Positions 35,032-44,097 of a stretch of DNA of 64,000 nucleotides are shown here, one piece after another. The first letter of the stretch is position 1. Each line of letters opens with the position of its first letter. Below the pieces are notes generated by a model that saw only the letters and a list, made by a program, of their open reading frames with translations, was not told the DNA's origin and ran no database searches. Both the position numbers and the translations under genes were made by a program. Source of the stretch: Cohnella nanjingensis (lineage in GTDB: Bacteria > Bacillota > Bacilli > Paenibacillales > Paenibacillaceae); NCBI RefSeq assembly GCF_014212125.1, contig NZ_JACJVP010000024.1, positions 186,001-250,000 on the forward strand. The letters are read 5' to 3'.

Positions 35032-36402
35032 CTACTTCAGGAACCGTTTGATCCATCTCAGCGCATGCTTCGCGTTCGGATACCGAAAGGGAATATCGAA
35101 CAAGGTCGTCTGCTTGAGCACGCCCTTGCGGTGCGAGAACAGTTCGAAGCTGCTCCGGCCGTGATAGGCGCCCATCCCGCTGCCGCCAACCCCGCCGAAA
35201 GGCAGGTAGGGCGAGGTAAAGTGATAGACGGTATCGTTCACGCAGCCGCCTCCGAAGGAGGCGTCGTTCAGCACCTGCCGCTGAATCGGCTTGCTCTCCG
35301 AGAAAATATACAGCGCGAGCGGCTTGGGCCGGCGATTGATGGCTTCGATGACCTGCCCGATATCTTGGTACGCCAACACGGGCAGGATCGGACCGAAGAT
35401 CTCGTCCTGCATGACGGGGGCGTCGGGGGAGACCTCGGTCAGCACCGTCGGCTCGATCAGCAGCGCGTTCGGGTCGCTCTGCCCGCCCGCGGCGGCGACG
35501 CCGTCCGCCAGGAAGGCCTGCAGCCGGCGGAAATGCTTGTCGCTCACGATGCGCGTGTAGGACGCGTTCGCGAGCGGGTTCGCGCCGTACAGCTCGTCGA
35601 TGGCGCGCTTCAGGTGATCGAGAAACGCGGTCTTCACGGATTGATGCACATATACGTAATCCGGCGCGACGCACGTCTGGCCGGCATTCATGAACTTGCC
35701 CCAGGCGATCCGCTTGGCGGCCAGCTTCAGATTCGCGTCTTCGTGCACGATGCAGGGGCTTTTGCCCCCGAGCTCCAGCGTGACCGGGGTCAGCCGCTTG
35801 GCGGCGGCCTCCATGACGACCTTCCCGACCGCGGTTCCGCCCGTGAAGAAGATGTAGTCCACCGGTTCGGCCAGCAGCGCCTGGCTCGTCTCGGCGTCGC
35901 CTTGGACGACGGCGATATATTCCGCTCCGAATGTCTCCCGAATGAGCAGAGCCAGCACCTCGGAGGTGCGGGGCGTGAGCTCGGACGGCTTCACGACGGC
36001 GCAGTTGCCGGCGGCGATCGCCCCGATGAGCGGCGCGATCGCGAGCTGGAACGGGAAGTTCCAGGGGGCGATGATGAGGACGACGCCGTAAGGCTCCGGA
36101 TAGATCGAGCTGCGCGAGCCGATGTGCGTGAGGGGCGTCTTGACCTTCCGGGGGCGGGCCCAGGAACGTAGATGCTTCATGACGAAGCGGATCTCCTTCA
36201 GCACGATGCCGACTTCGGAGGCGTAAGCCTCGAATTCGGATTTGTTCAGATCCTGCCGCAGCGCCTGCAGGATCCCGCGCTCATGCTTGCGAATGGCGTT
36301 CCCCAGCTGGCGGAGCGCCTCCTGCCGGTAGGCGAGCGGCTTGGTCTGGCCGGTCTCGAAGAAGGCTTGTTGCTTGCGGATCAATGCCGTGCAGCTATCC
36401 AC
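35032..36402 (-). CDS. Aldehyde dehydrogenase, class 3 type
   Basis: A 456-residue NAD(P)-dependent enzyme that oxidises aldehydes to acids. The length and the sequence IIAPWNFPFQLAIAPLIGAI match class 3 and coniferyl-aldehyde-type enzymes. Catalytic Glu is in ELGGKSP (near 210) and catalytic Cys in NAGQTCVAP (near 242); FGPILPV and the C-terminal FGGVGGSGMGAYHG are also present. The GTG at 36402 follows GAGGTG. The C-terminal Lys-rich tail may associate with membrane, as in YwdH-type proteins. It likely detoxifies fatty or aromatic aldehydes. Confidence 0.93.
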   Translation of the reverse strand: MDSCTALIRKQQAFFETGQTKPLAYRQEALRQLGNAIRKHERGILQALRQDLNKSEFEAYASEVGIVLKEIRFVMKHLRSWARPRKVKTPLTHIGSRSSIYPEPYGVVLIIAPWNFPFQLAIAPLIGAIAAGNCAVVKPSELTPRTSEVLALLIRETFGAEYIAVVQGDAETSQALLAEPVDYIFFTGGTAVGKVVMEAAAKRLTPVTLELGGKSPCIVHEDANLKLAAKRIAWGKFMNAGQTCVAPDYVYVHQSVKTAFLDHLKRAIDELYGANPLANASYTRIVSDKHFRRLQAFLADGVAAAGGQSDPNALLIEPTVLTEVSPDAPVMQDEIFGPILPVLAYQDIGQVIEAINRRPKPLALYIFSESKPIQRQVLNDASFGGGCVNDTVYHFTSPYLPFGGVGGSGMGAYHGRSSFELFSHRKGVLKQTTLFDIPFRYPNAKHALRWIKRFLK

Positions 36403-36536
36403 GCGTTCACCTCGCGAGTTCCGATTCCATGTTCGTATACGCTTATCTTGTTGGTTCGGGGGTCCGCTGTCAAGATAGCGCATACATTCGGCTGCGTTTG
36501 CTGACCGTCATGCGGAGCGGGAGGCCTGGTCCGGCG

Positions 36537-36930
36537 CTGTAACGATACATTTTATCGTTGCAGCGGGCTGAGGCGCCGTGATCGGCGCTGTAACGATACT
36601 TTTTATCGTTGCAGCGGGCTGAGGTGCCGTGTTGGGGTCTGTAGCGATACTTTTTATCGTTACAGCGGGCTGAGGCGCCGTGTTGGGGTCTGTAACGATA
36701 CATTTTATCGTTGCAGCGGGCTGAGGCGCCGTGATCGGCGCTGTAGCGATACTTTTTATCGTTACAGCGGGCTGAGGCGCCGTGTTGGGGTCTGTAACGA
36801 TACATTTTATCGTTGCAGCGGGCTGAGGCGCCGTGATCGGCGCTGTAACGATACTTTTTATCGTTGCAGCGGGCTGAGGCGCCATGTTCGGGTCTGTAGC
36901 GATATTTTTTTATCGTTACAGCGGGCTGAG
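36537..36930. repeat. Eight-copy 51-bp hairpin array
   Basis: Units begin at 36537, 36588, 36639, 36690, 36741, 36792, 36843 and 36894, all exactly 51 bp apart. Each holds CTGTARCGATA, a short loop of A/C/T and TATCGTTRCAG, then a conserved GCGGGCTGAGGCGCCRTG linker. Two unit types alternate irregularly: CTGTAACG with CGTTGCAG, and CTGTAGCG with CGTTACAG. Most combinations keep pairing through one G-U wobble. The array fills most of the 602-bp gap 36403-37004; the rest holds no gene. Confidence 0.92.
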
Positions 36931-37004
36931 GCTATCAATCGGACGCAAATGAAAAGAGATTCGAATGCGGCCGCTTGGCCTCGCATCCGAATCTCCTTAC
37001 GCAA

Positions 37005-37954
37005 TCAGGAGAAAGCATCCAACAGCAGGTCGATCGCCAGCTCCGCGTCCACGTCGACGCAAACTTGGATCGGGGCGCCGACGGCAGGCATGCGGCGCAG
37101 GTCCGCGATCGTCATGCCGGCGCTCTTCTTGCCCTCGCACTCGACCGACAGGTGCATCGTCTGGCTACGCACGATGCCCGGCTCCACGGCGGCCAACATT
37201 GTGAGCGGTCGTGCAAAGGCGCGCACTGGCGGAATGCGTTGGATTGGCGGTAGAAGTCGAAGTAGTACTGCATCGAGCGGTTCACGAAGCTGGCCGCTTC
37301 GCGGTTGTGCGGGCTGCACGTCCGCTCCAGCGCGTCCAGATGGGATTGATGCAGCAGCGTGCGCATCGTGACGTCCAGGCCGACCAGCGTGACCGGCAGC
37401 CCGGATTGGATGACGAGGTCCGCTGCTTCCGGATCTCCCCATATATTCGCTTCGGATACGGGGGTGACGTTCCCTGGGACGCGAATCGCGCCTCCCATGA
37501 TATAGACGTGCTTGACCTTGGACGGGAGGCTCGGGTCCTTGCGCAGCGCGTGCGCAAGATTGGTCAGTCTGCCCAGCGCCACGATAACCAGCTCGTCCCG
37601 ACGCTCCTCAGCCGCTCGGACGATGAAGTCTTCGGCGGGTTCCGCGATCGCCCGTTGTCCGGACGGCGGCAGCTCTACGTCTCCAATGCCGTTCTCGCCG
37701 TGCACGTTCGTGGAGAACCCTGCGAGCTCGCGAGCAAGCGGGCGGGAAGCGCCCTGGCTGACGGGGATCTTGCCCTCGCGTCCGGCCAGCTTCACGATTC
37801 GAAGCGTATTCTCGGTCGCCTGCTCGACGGGGATGTTGCCGAATACGGTCGTGATGCCGACGATATCGGCTTTGCCGCACTTCAAGCCGTAAAGGATGGC
37901 CAGCGCGTCGTCGATGCCGGTGTCGGCGTCGATGAGGATCTTCGGTAGGGTCAT
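37005..37954 (-). pseudogene. Nucleoside hydrolase, frameshifted
   Basis: An inosine-uridine nucleoside hydrolase gene broken by a one-base deletion near 37204. The first frame (from 37954) reads ILIDADTGIDDALAIL (metal-binding DxDxxxDD), LGRLTNLAHAL and IMGGAIRVPGNVTP, then loses homology after FRQCAPLHD. The second frame continues with RPLTMLAAVEPG through VCVDVDAELAIDLLLDAF. One extra C after CACGAC would restore LHDPLTM, the expected motif. Together they give a full-length enzyme of about 316 residues. Either a recent mutation or a sequencing error. It is the last gene of the nucleoside operon. Confidence 0.85.
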
Positions 37955-38097
37955 CTCATGCTCCTTTAGGGGTTGATGGGCAGGAAGTCTGCCAGCGGGT
38001 TGATTTGCAGGAAACTTTCAGCTCTTGCTTCATCGGCATCCCGTCCCAGGCGCCGTCTTTCATCTCCCGGCGGCGGCCGCGACAGCCGAATTCGGCT

Positions 38098-39009
38098 TCA
38101 TCGGGCGTCTTCCTGCAGCAAGCGGGCCATCAACAGCCGGACCAGCCGCTCCGCATCCACGTCGAGACACACCTCTACATTGGCGTTGTCGGCCTTCGTC
38201 GCCACCGTCTGTCCGGTCTTCGGCCGATGATCGTATTCAATCTGCACGCTCATCTTCTGCGTCTTCACGAGGCTGCGGTCGATGAGTAGGGAGACCGTGA
38301 GCGGGTCGTGCATGAACGTGTGGTCTTCCTTCACGAAGGCGAACCACCGCGCCATCATATCCGCGAGCTTCAGATTGAGAGGGTCGTTCGACTGAATCAG
38401 CCGCTGCCGCTCCTGTTCCGTGATCTGGACCTTCAAGGTCACGTCGAGTCCGACCATGACGATCGGCGCGCCGCTGCCGAAGACGACGGAGGCGGCTTCG
38501 GGATCGCAGGAGATGTTATGCTCCACGATTCGCATGTCCGCCCCGTTGTCGCCGAGCCGGGTCACGCCGCCCATCAGCACGATTTCTTTGACGTTGCGCG
38601 CCACCTGCGGCTCGCGGATGAGGGATGCGGCGATATTGGTGAGCGGCCCGATCGGGATCAGCGTGATCTCGCCGGGGTTGCGCATGACGGTATCGATGAT
38701 GAAGTCCACGGCATGACGGCTGTCGTAAGTCAGCTCTTCACCTGGCTCCAGCAGGCCGTCGCCTTCGTGGCCCGCCATCCAGACGGGGCGGTTGCGCAGC
38801 AGCGACTCGTCCAGGCCGGCCAATACGGGGATTCCCGTGCGGCCCGAGAGCATCAGCATCTTGCTGACCATCCTCGCGCGGAGACGGGCGTCGCCGTATA
38901 CGGTCGTGACCCCTTCGAGCTTCAGTTCGGGAGAACGCAGGGCGAGGGCGATCGCCATCGCGTCGTCGATGTCGCTGCCGATATCGGTATCTATGATTAC
39001 ACGGTTCAT
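38098..39009 (-). CDS. Nucleoside hydrolase
   Basis: A 303-residue enzyme that splits the N-glycosidic bond of nucleosides into base and ribose in the cytoplasm. The DTDIGSDIDDAMAIALAL calcium site starts the protein; IPIGPLTNIAASL, MGGVTRLGDNGADM, EHNISCDPEAASVVF and FMHDPLTVSLLID follow, with all catalytic Asp and His residues present. GGAAAGGAC precedes the ATG. It lies downstream of the BMP-type nucleoside transporter genes and probably acts on the imported nucleosides. A second, frameshifted copy follows. Confidence 0.93.
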   Translation of the reverse strand: MNRVIIDTDIGSDIDDAMAIALALRSPELKLEGVTTVYGDARLRARMVSKMLMLSGRTGIPVLAGLDESLLRNRPVWMAGHEGDGLLEPGEELTYDSRHAVDFIIDTVMRNPGEITLIPIGPLTNIAASLIREPQVARNVKEIVLMGGVTRLGDNGADMRIVEHNISCDPEAASVVFGSGAPIVMVGLDVTLKVQITEQERQRLIQSNDPLNLKLADMMARWFAFVKEDHTFMHDPLTVSLLIDRSLVKTQKMSVQIEYDHRPKTGQTVATKADNANVEVCLDVDAERLVRLLMARLLQEDAR

Positions 39010-39169
39010 CGTTCCAGTCCTTTCCGTGGACGCCCGGGCTGGGACATCCGGCTATAAGTCTAATGTTGAGAAATTCATACCGCAGCCGGGTTCTGACCTC
39101 AACATCCGAGAATGACGCCGCTTGCGCATAAACAGCTAGCGTTCGTGCGCCTTAGGGCCATCTCGGACG

Positions 39170-40123
39170 TCAAACCTGCTTGGCCTTTTTCAATTCTTTC
39201 TTCGTCATCTTCCGTTTCTTCATCTTGGTCTCGGCCACCGCGTAGACGACCAGTCCGATCACCGTGACGACATAGGGGGTCGTGCCGACGAGCTCGGCGG
39301 GGATCTTCAAGATCTGGAGCGCATTCGCGAGCGCGTCCGCCGCCCCGAAGAGCAGGGAGGACAGGAAGGTGCCGATCGTCGTGCTGCGTCCCACGGCCTC
39401 CGCCGCGATCCCGATCCAGCCGCGCCCCGCGGTCATGTCCCGCGTGAAGAGCGACAGGTAGCCCATCGACATGTAGGCGCCGCCGAGGGCCGCGAAGAAG
39501 CCGCTGATCAGCAGCGAGACGAACTGGACGCGGTTGACCCGGACGCCGACCGATTGGGCGGCCTGGGGGTTCTCCCCGACGGACCGGATGCGCAGGCCGA
39601 GCGGCGTCTTCGCCAGCAGGTAGTAGAGGCCGGCGACGGAGACGAGCGAGACGTACGTGAGCACGTTGTGTCCCGACAAGATCGGGCCCAGCACGGGAAT
39701 GTCCTGCAGCAGCGGGATGTGCAGGGAAGGGAGCGTCGCGCTCTTCAGCGACGTCGAGGCGCCCTTGTCTCCGCTGACCAGGTACAGGATGAACACCGTG
39801 CCGCCGGAGGCGAACATGTTGACCGCGATCCCGCCCAGGATGATGTGCGTCTTGAACTTCAGCGTGAAAAATCCGAGCAGCGCGGCGATGGCGACGCCCG
39901 CGAGAATCCCGGCCAACAAGCCGACCCAGGCGCTGCCCGTATAGGCGCTCACGATGACGCCGGTCAAAGCCGAGACGAGCATCGTCCCCTCAAGGCCGAT
40001 GTTGACGATGCCGGCCTTGTTCGAGATCAGAGCGCCGAGCGCCGCGAACAGGATCGGCGTCATGACGCGCAGCACGGAGAAGGCGAAGTCCGTCGAGAAC
40101 AGAATATCGAAGAAGTTACTCAC
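39170..40123 (-). CDS. nupQ: Nucleoside ABC transporter permease (NupQ-like)
   Basis: A 317-residue permease of the branched-chain/BMP type with about nine helices. VMTPILFAALGALISNKAGIVNIGLEGTML is the conserved first motif; LRIRSVGENPQAAQSVGVRVNRVQ is the cytoplasmic loop contacting the ATPase. It pairs with the permease at 40116, overlapping it by eight bases. The C-terminus is a Lys-rich tail (KKRKMTKKELKKAKQ). It corresponds to NupQ (YufQ) of the B. subtilis guanosine importer. Confidence 0.85.
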   Translation of the reverse strand: MSNFFDILFSTDFAFSVLRVMTPILFAALGALISNKAGIVNIGLEGTMLVSALTGVIVSAYTGSAWVGLLAGILAGVAIAALLGFFTLKFKTHIILGGIAVNMFASGGTVFILYLVSGDKGASTSLKSATLPSLHIPLLQDIPVLGPILSGHNVLTYVSLVSVAGLYYLLAKTPLGLRIRSVGENPQAAQSVGVRVNRVQFVSLLISGFFAALGGAYMSMGYLSLFTRDMTAGRGWIGIAAEAVGRSTTIGTFLSSLLFGAADALANALQILKIPAELVGTTPYVVTVIGLVVYAVAETKMKKRKMTKKELKKAKQV

Positions 40124-41165
40124 GGATTCCCGCCTCCTTCAGCAGCATCCGGGTCTTCCAGAACTTCAGGAACTGCTCGGCGGAGATGAGCAGGATGATG
40201 ACGGCCTGGACGATGGAGATCATCTCGGCCGGGACGTCGGACATGCGGGCCATCTGGTCGGCGCCGATGCGGATGTAGGCCAGGAACAGCGCGGCGCCGA
40301 TGACGGACAGCGGATTGTTCTTGGCGAGCAGCGCGACCAGCGCCCCGTCGAGCCCGTACCCGGGCAGGGACGTCCACTGGAACCGGGTATACATGCCGAG
40401 CACCTCGACGGATCCGCCCATGCCTGCCAGGAAGCCCGCGATGAGATGCACCGTGATGATGACCTTCGTCGTGTTGATGCCGGAGTATTCGGCGAAGGAC
40501 CGGTTCGAGCCTGTCATGCGCAGCTCGTAGCCCCACTTGGTTCGATACATGTAGTAGTGCACGGCGACGATGCACAGCAGCGCGAGAATCAAGCCCAAGT
40601 GGATGCGCGTGCCCGGGATGAGATTCGGAAGCAGCGCCGTCGGCTGCAGCTTGTACGAAGAATTGCTGAACGCCTGGGGGTCCCGCAGCTTGTAGTTCAG
40701 GAAGTACAGGCCGACCCCGAACAGGATGCTGTTGAACATCAGCGACGTGACGAGCTCGTTGACGTTCCATTTGGCCTTCAAAATGCCGGGGATGGCCGAC
40801 AGCAGCGCGCCGGTGAGCGCCCCGGCCAGGATGGAGACGATCGGGTGCAGCCAGCCGCTCAGCGTCCAGTGGATGGCGATCGTCGAAGCGACGATGCCCG
40901 CGAAGTAGAACAGGCCTTCGGCGCCCAGGTTGAACAGGTTCGTCCGGAACAGCAGGACGACGGACAGCCCGGTGAACATCAGCGGGATCGCCATTTCCAC
41001 CACATTGCCGAGATGGGAGACCGACGAGACCGGTTCGACCAGGAAGATCAGGATCGTCCGCAGCGGATCGTCGCTGATGATCGCGATGATTAGGAAGGTC
41101 AAGAGGAGGGCGATGAGGATAACCGCCAGCGTCCGGATCTTCTCGAAGTGTGCCGATTTAATCAT
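40116..41165 (-). CDS. nupP: Nucleoside ABC transporter permease (NupP-like)
   Basis: A 349-residue partner permease. LGNVVEMAIPLMFTGLSVVLLFRTNLFNLGAEGLFY and the loop YELRMTGSNRSFAEYSGINTTKVI are typical of NupP/YufP. ATG at 41165 is chosen because GGAGGG lies 6 nt upstream; a frame extension to 41189 has no such site. It overlaps the ATPase gene by eight bases and the next permease by eight bases, so the operon is translationally coupled. Confidence 0.85.
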   Translation of the reverse strand: MIKSAHFEKIRTLAVILIALLLTFLIIAIISDDPLRTILIFLVEPVSSVSHLGNVVEMAIPLMFTGLSVVLLFRTNLFNLGAEGLFYFAGIVASTIAIHWTLSGWLHPIVSILAGALTGALLSAIPGILKAKWNVNELVTSLMFNSILFGVGLYFLNYKLRDPQAFSNSSYKLQPTALLPNLIPGTRIHLGLILALLCIVAVHYYMYRTKWGYELRMTGSNRSFAEYSGINTTKVIITVHLIAGFLAGMGGSVEVLGMYTRFQWTSLPGYGLDGALVALLAKNNPLSVIGAALFLAYIRIGADQMARMSDVPAEMISIVQAVIILLISAEQFLKFWKTRMLLKEAGIRE

Positions 41166-42714
41166 GGATAGCCCTCCTGACTTCCGCATCGCTCTGCCGC
41201 TCGATGCCGAGCATGGCGAAACCTAGACGCTCTTCCGTCACTTGCTTGACGTCGGGGTAGTACGCGACGAATTGCCCGTTGTACATGACGAGGAGGCTGT
41301 CGCTCACTTCCAGGATCTCGTTCAGGTCCGCGGACAGAAGCAGGATGGCGCAGCCGTCCGCCCGCATCTCCAGCAGCCGTTGATGGATCAGCTGGGCCGC
41401 GCCCACGTCCACGCCACGGGTGGGCTGCTCGGCGATCAGCAGCTTCGGACCGGCTTCGCACTCCCGGGCGACGACGACCTTCTGCATATTTCCGCCGGAC
41501 AGCATGCCGATCGGCTGCTCCGGACCTTTCGCGCGGATCTTGTACCGGTCGATCTGCGCCTCGGAGAAACCGGCGATTTTCTTGCGGTTCAGCAGCAGTC
41601 CCTTGTTCCATTCCTTCATTCGGTAGAACATCGAGATGAGGTTGTCCGAGATGCTGGCGTCCTTGGCCGCCCCTTGGCGCATCCGGTCTTCGGGAATGTA
41701 GGAGACGCCCAGCTGCCGAATCTCCTTGATCGTACGTCCCAGGATCGTCTCTCCGCCGACCGCGACTTCGCCTTCGGCACCGGAGAGGCTGCCGGTCAGC
41801 GCCTTGACCAGCTCGGCTTGCCCGTTGCCCTCGACGCCCGCGATGCCCACGATCTCGCCTTCGCGGATCGTGAATCCGATGTCCTGCAGGACCGGCTTCC
41901 GTTCGGGATTGATATACGAGAGATTCCGCACCTGAAGGACGGAGGGGCCGGGCGGGCGATCGCCTTTGTCATACTTCAGCACGACGTTCCGGCCTACCAT
42001 CAGCCGGGAGATCTCCTGCTCGGACACCGCCGACGTCTCGAACACGCCTTCCGTCCTGCCGCCGCGCATGATGGTGATCCGGTCGCAGATCACTTTGACT
42101 TCCTTCAGCTTGTGGGAGATGAAGACGATCGTGTGGCCTTCGCGCTTCAGCGCCAGGAGCTGCCGGAACAGCTCTTCGGTCTCCTGGGGCGTCAGCACGG
42201 CCGTCGGCTCGTCCAGGATGAGAATATGGGCGCCGCGGATCAGCACCTTGAGGATCTCGACCTTCTGCTTCATGCCGACGGAGAGGTCCTCCACCTTTGC
42301 CAACGGATCGATCGCGAGGTTGTACCGGGCGGACAGCTCCCGCGTCATGCGGATCGCTTCTTTGTAGTGAATGTTGAAGCCCTTGGTCGGCTCCATGCCG
42401 AGGATCATATTGTCGACGACGGTGAGCGAGGGGACGAGCATGAAGTGCTGATGCACCATGCCGATGCCGTTGTCGATGGCATCCTGGGGCGAGCGGAACC
42501 GCACCTTGCGGCCGTCCAGCACCATCTCGCCTTCGCTGGGCTCCTCCATGCCGAAGATCATCTTCATCAGCGTGGACTTGCCCGCGCCGTTCTCGCCGAC
42601 GATCGCATGGATCTCGCCCTTGTCGAGCGAGAAGTTCACGTTCGCGTTCGCGACGACGCCGTTCGGATAGACCTTTGATATTTTTCTCATCTCCAGCAGG
42701 GGAGATTGATCCAT
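41158..42714 (-). CDS. nupO: Nucleoside ABC transporter ATP-binding protein, two ATPase domains (NupO-like)
   Basis: A 518-residue protein with two ABC domains. The N-terminal one has Walker A GENGAGKST (near 38), signature LSVGMKQKVEILK and Walker B ILILDEPT. The C-terminal one has a degenerate Walker A (GVEGNGQAELVKAL), signature LSGGNMQKVVVAREC and LIAEQPTRGVD. This asymmetry is normal for the RbsA/NupO family, where the second site hydrolyses ATP poorly. It energises uptake of purine nucleosides together with the two permeases downstream. Confidence 0.9.
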   Translation of the reverse strand: MDQSPLLEMRKISKVYPNGVVANANVNFSLDKGEIHAIVGENGAGKSTLMKMIFGMEEPSEGEMVLDGRKVRFRSPQDAIDNGIGMVHQHFMLVPSLTVVDNMILGMEPTKGFNIHYKEAIRMTRELSARYNLAIDPLAKVEDLSVGMKQKVEILKVLIRGAHILILDEPTAVLTPQETEELFRQLLALKREGHTIVFISHKLKEVKVICDRITIMRGGRTEGVFETSAVSEQEISRLMVGRNVVLKYDKGDRPPGPSVLQVRNLSYINPERKPVLQDIGFTIREGEIVGIAGVEGNGQAELVKALTGSLSGAEGEVAVGGETILGRTIKEIRQLGVSYIPEDRMRQGAAKDASISDNLISMFYRMKEWNKGLLLNRKKIAGFSEAQIDRYKIRAKGPEQPIGMLSGGNMQKVVVARECEAGPKLLIAEQPTRGVDVGAAQLIHQRLLEMRADGCAILLLSADLNEILEVSDSLLVMYNGQFVAYYPDVKQVTEERLGFAMLGIERQSDAEVRRAIHD

Positions 42715-42753
42715 GACCGTATGGCTCCTTTCGTATCAGTCGGTCCAGAAGAG

Positions 42754-42788
42754 CGAAGGGGATTCCCGCGCTGGCAGAATCCCCTTCG
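42754..42788 (-). terminator. Intercistronic hairpin after the BMP lipoprotein gene
   Basis: Perfect 12-bp stem CGAAGGGGATTC / GAATCCCCTTCG with an 11-nt loop and no T-run in the minus direction. It lies between the binding-protein and ATPase genes and may stabilise the binding-protein message. Confidence 0.6.
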
Positions 42789-42797
42789 ACGAGCGAG

Positions 42798-43919
42798 TTA
42801 TGGTTTGACGGACTGGCGAATCTCTTCGATCTTGCTCGTATCCATCCCCATCGCGTTGCTGACCTTGATCTCGCCCAAGGCGAGCTTCTTCTTGAGGTCT
42901 TCGATCCGGGTACGGATCGATTCCGGCAGGACGCTGCCGTACACGCCGTTCTCGGCCAGGCCTACGCCGTCTTGCTGAAGACCGGCGACTTCCAGCTTGC
43001 CCTTCGCGAGCGTGCCTTCTTTGGCTTGCTTCACCGCGTTCAGGATGACGGAGTCGATCTTCTTGATGGCGGAGGTGAAGATGAGGCTCGCTTTCTCGTC
43101 GTCGGTGCCTTGCATCATGGCCGATTGGTCGGAGTCGACGCCGATCGCGTACTTCTTCTGCTCCTTGGCGGCATCGAAGACGCCGAGCCCCGTTCCGCCC
43201 GCGACGTTGAAGATGACGTCCACGCCGGATTTGTACTGGAGCAGGGACATCTCTTTGCCTTTGCCCGGATTCGCGAAGTCTCCCGCATAGGAGATGGCGA
43301 CCTTGATATCCGGCACGACGTACTTGGCGCCCTCGATGTAGCCGACCAGGAAGGCGTTGATGCCCGGGATGTCCATGCCGCCCAGGAAGCCGATCTTCTT
43401 GTCCGGATTCGCGTTCGGCAGGTCGGAGGTCGAAGCGAGCGCGGCCGCGGCGCCGGCGAGGAAGGAGACCTCGTTGGTGGCGTAGGAGACGGCGTAGACG
43501 TTCGAAGCGACTTCGGCGATGTCCGTGTCGTAGTTGATGAAAGTCTTATCGGGGTGCTTCTCGGCCGTCGCGTTCAGCAGCTCCGTGATCTGCGATCCGC
43601 CGGAGATGATGACGTCCCAGTCTTGGGCGGCCACATCGTCGAAGGTCGGCTCCCACTTCGTCTGGTCCGCGCCCATCTCGATGACCTTGGTGGAGGCGCC
43701 GAGCTTCTCTTTGACTTGGTTCAGGCCTGCGTTCGCGGCGTCGAAGAACGACTTGTCCCCGAGCGTGCCCGGGATGAGCAGCACGACCTTGAACCCGCCC
43801 TTGTCCGGCTTGTCGGCACCGTCGTTGGATCCGGCATTGCCGGGCGTCGTCGTATTTTTAGAGCAAGCGGTTACAAGAATCATAACCATCAGCAAGAGCA
43901 AAGGCAGCGCTTTTTTCAT
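42798..43919 (-). CDS. nupN: BMP-family nucleoside-binding lipoprotein (NupN-like)
   Basis: A 373-residue extracellular binding protein of the basic membrane protein family. A lipoprotein signal peptide ends at VTAC. KVVLLIPGTLGDKSFFDAANAGL, DVIISGGSQITELLNATAEKHP and KIGFLGGMDIPGINAFLVGYIEGAKYV are characteristic. It delivers purine nucleosides to the permease pair. The ATG at 43919 follows AGAGGGA. It heads the operon and is divergent from an AraC-type gene. Confidence 0.88.
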   Translation of the reverse strand: MKKALPLLLLMVMILVTACSKNTTTPGNAGSNDGADKPDKGGFKVVLLIPGTLGDKSFFDAANAGLNQVKEKLGASTKVIEMGADQTKWEPTFDDVAAQDWDVIISGGSQITELLNATAEKHPDKTFINYDTDIAEVASNVYAVSYATNEVSFLAGAAAALASTSDLPNANPDKKIGFLGGMDIPGINAFLVGYIEGAKYVVPDIKVAISYAGDFANPGKGKEMSLLQYKSGVDVIFNVAGGTGLGVFDAAKEQKKYAIGVDSDQSAMMQGTDDEKASLIFTSAIKKIDSVILNAVKQAKEGTLAKGKLEVAGLQQDGVGLAENGVYGSVLPESIRTRIEDLKKKLALGEIKVSNAMGMDTSKIEEIRQSVKP

Positions 43920-44097
43920 CGACCGATCCCTCTTTTCGCGTATTTGTGCGTTCATCGACGGCCGTCTGATTAAAGCTTGCCAGGATTTAATGATTCGGCT
44001 ATCCATGTGGTATAATCGTAGCAAAAATCAGAGCGGTTATTTATCCGCATTCGGTCAGAATTCTTATACGATTCGGCTAATATGGAGATGAGCGCGG
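43920..44097. promoter_or_regulatory. Divergent promoter region, nucleoside operon and AraC gene
   Basis: A 178-bp spacer. A TATAAT at 44011-44016 probably serves the AraC gene on the plus strand; I could not place its -35 or the promoter of the nucleoside operon with confidence. No purine riboswitch or other structured leader was evident. Confidence 0.4.

Noticed and set aside
36470-36885. Two overlapping minus-strand frames encoding 17-residue repeats
   Set aside because: Same reason: period divisible by three; no ribosome binding site; two frames open at once argues against selection for coding.
36537-36930. CRISPR array
   Set aside because: Units are contiguous 51-bp tandem repeats with no unique spacers, and there are no cas genes nearby.
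43920-44097. Purine riboswitch before the nucleoside transporter operon
   Set aside because: The 178-bp divergent spacer shows no conserved purine-riboswitch core that I could recognise by eye.
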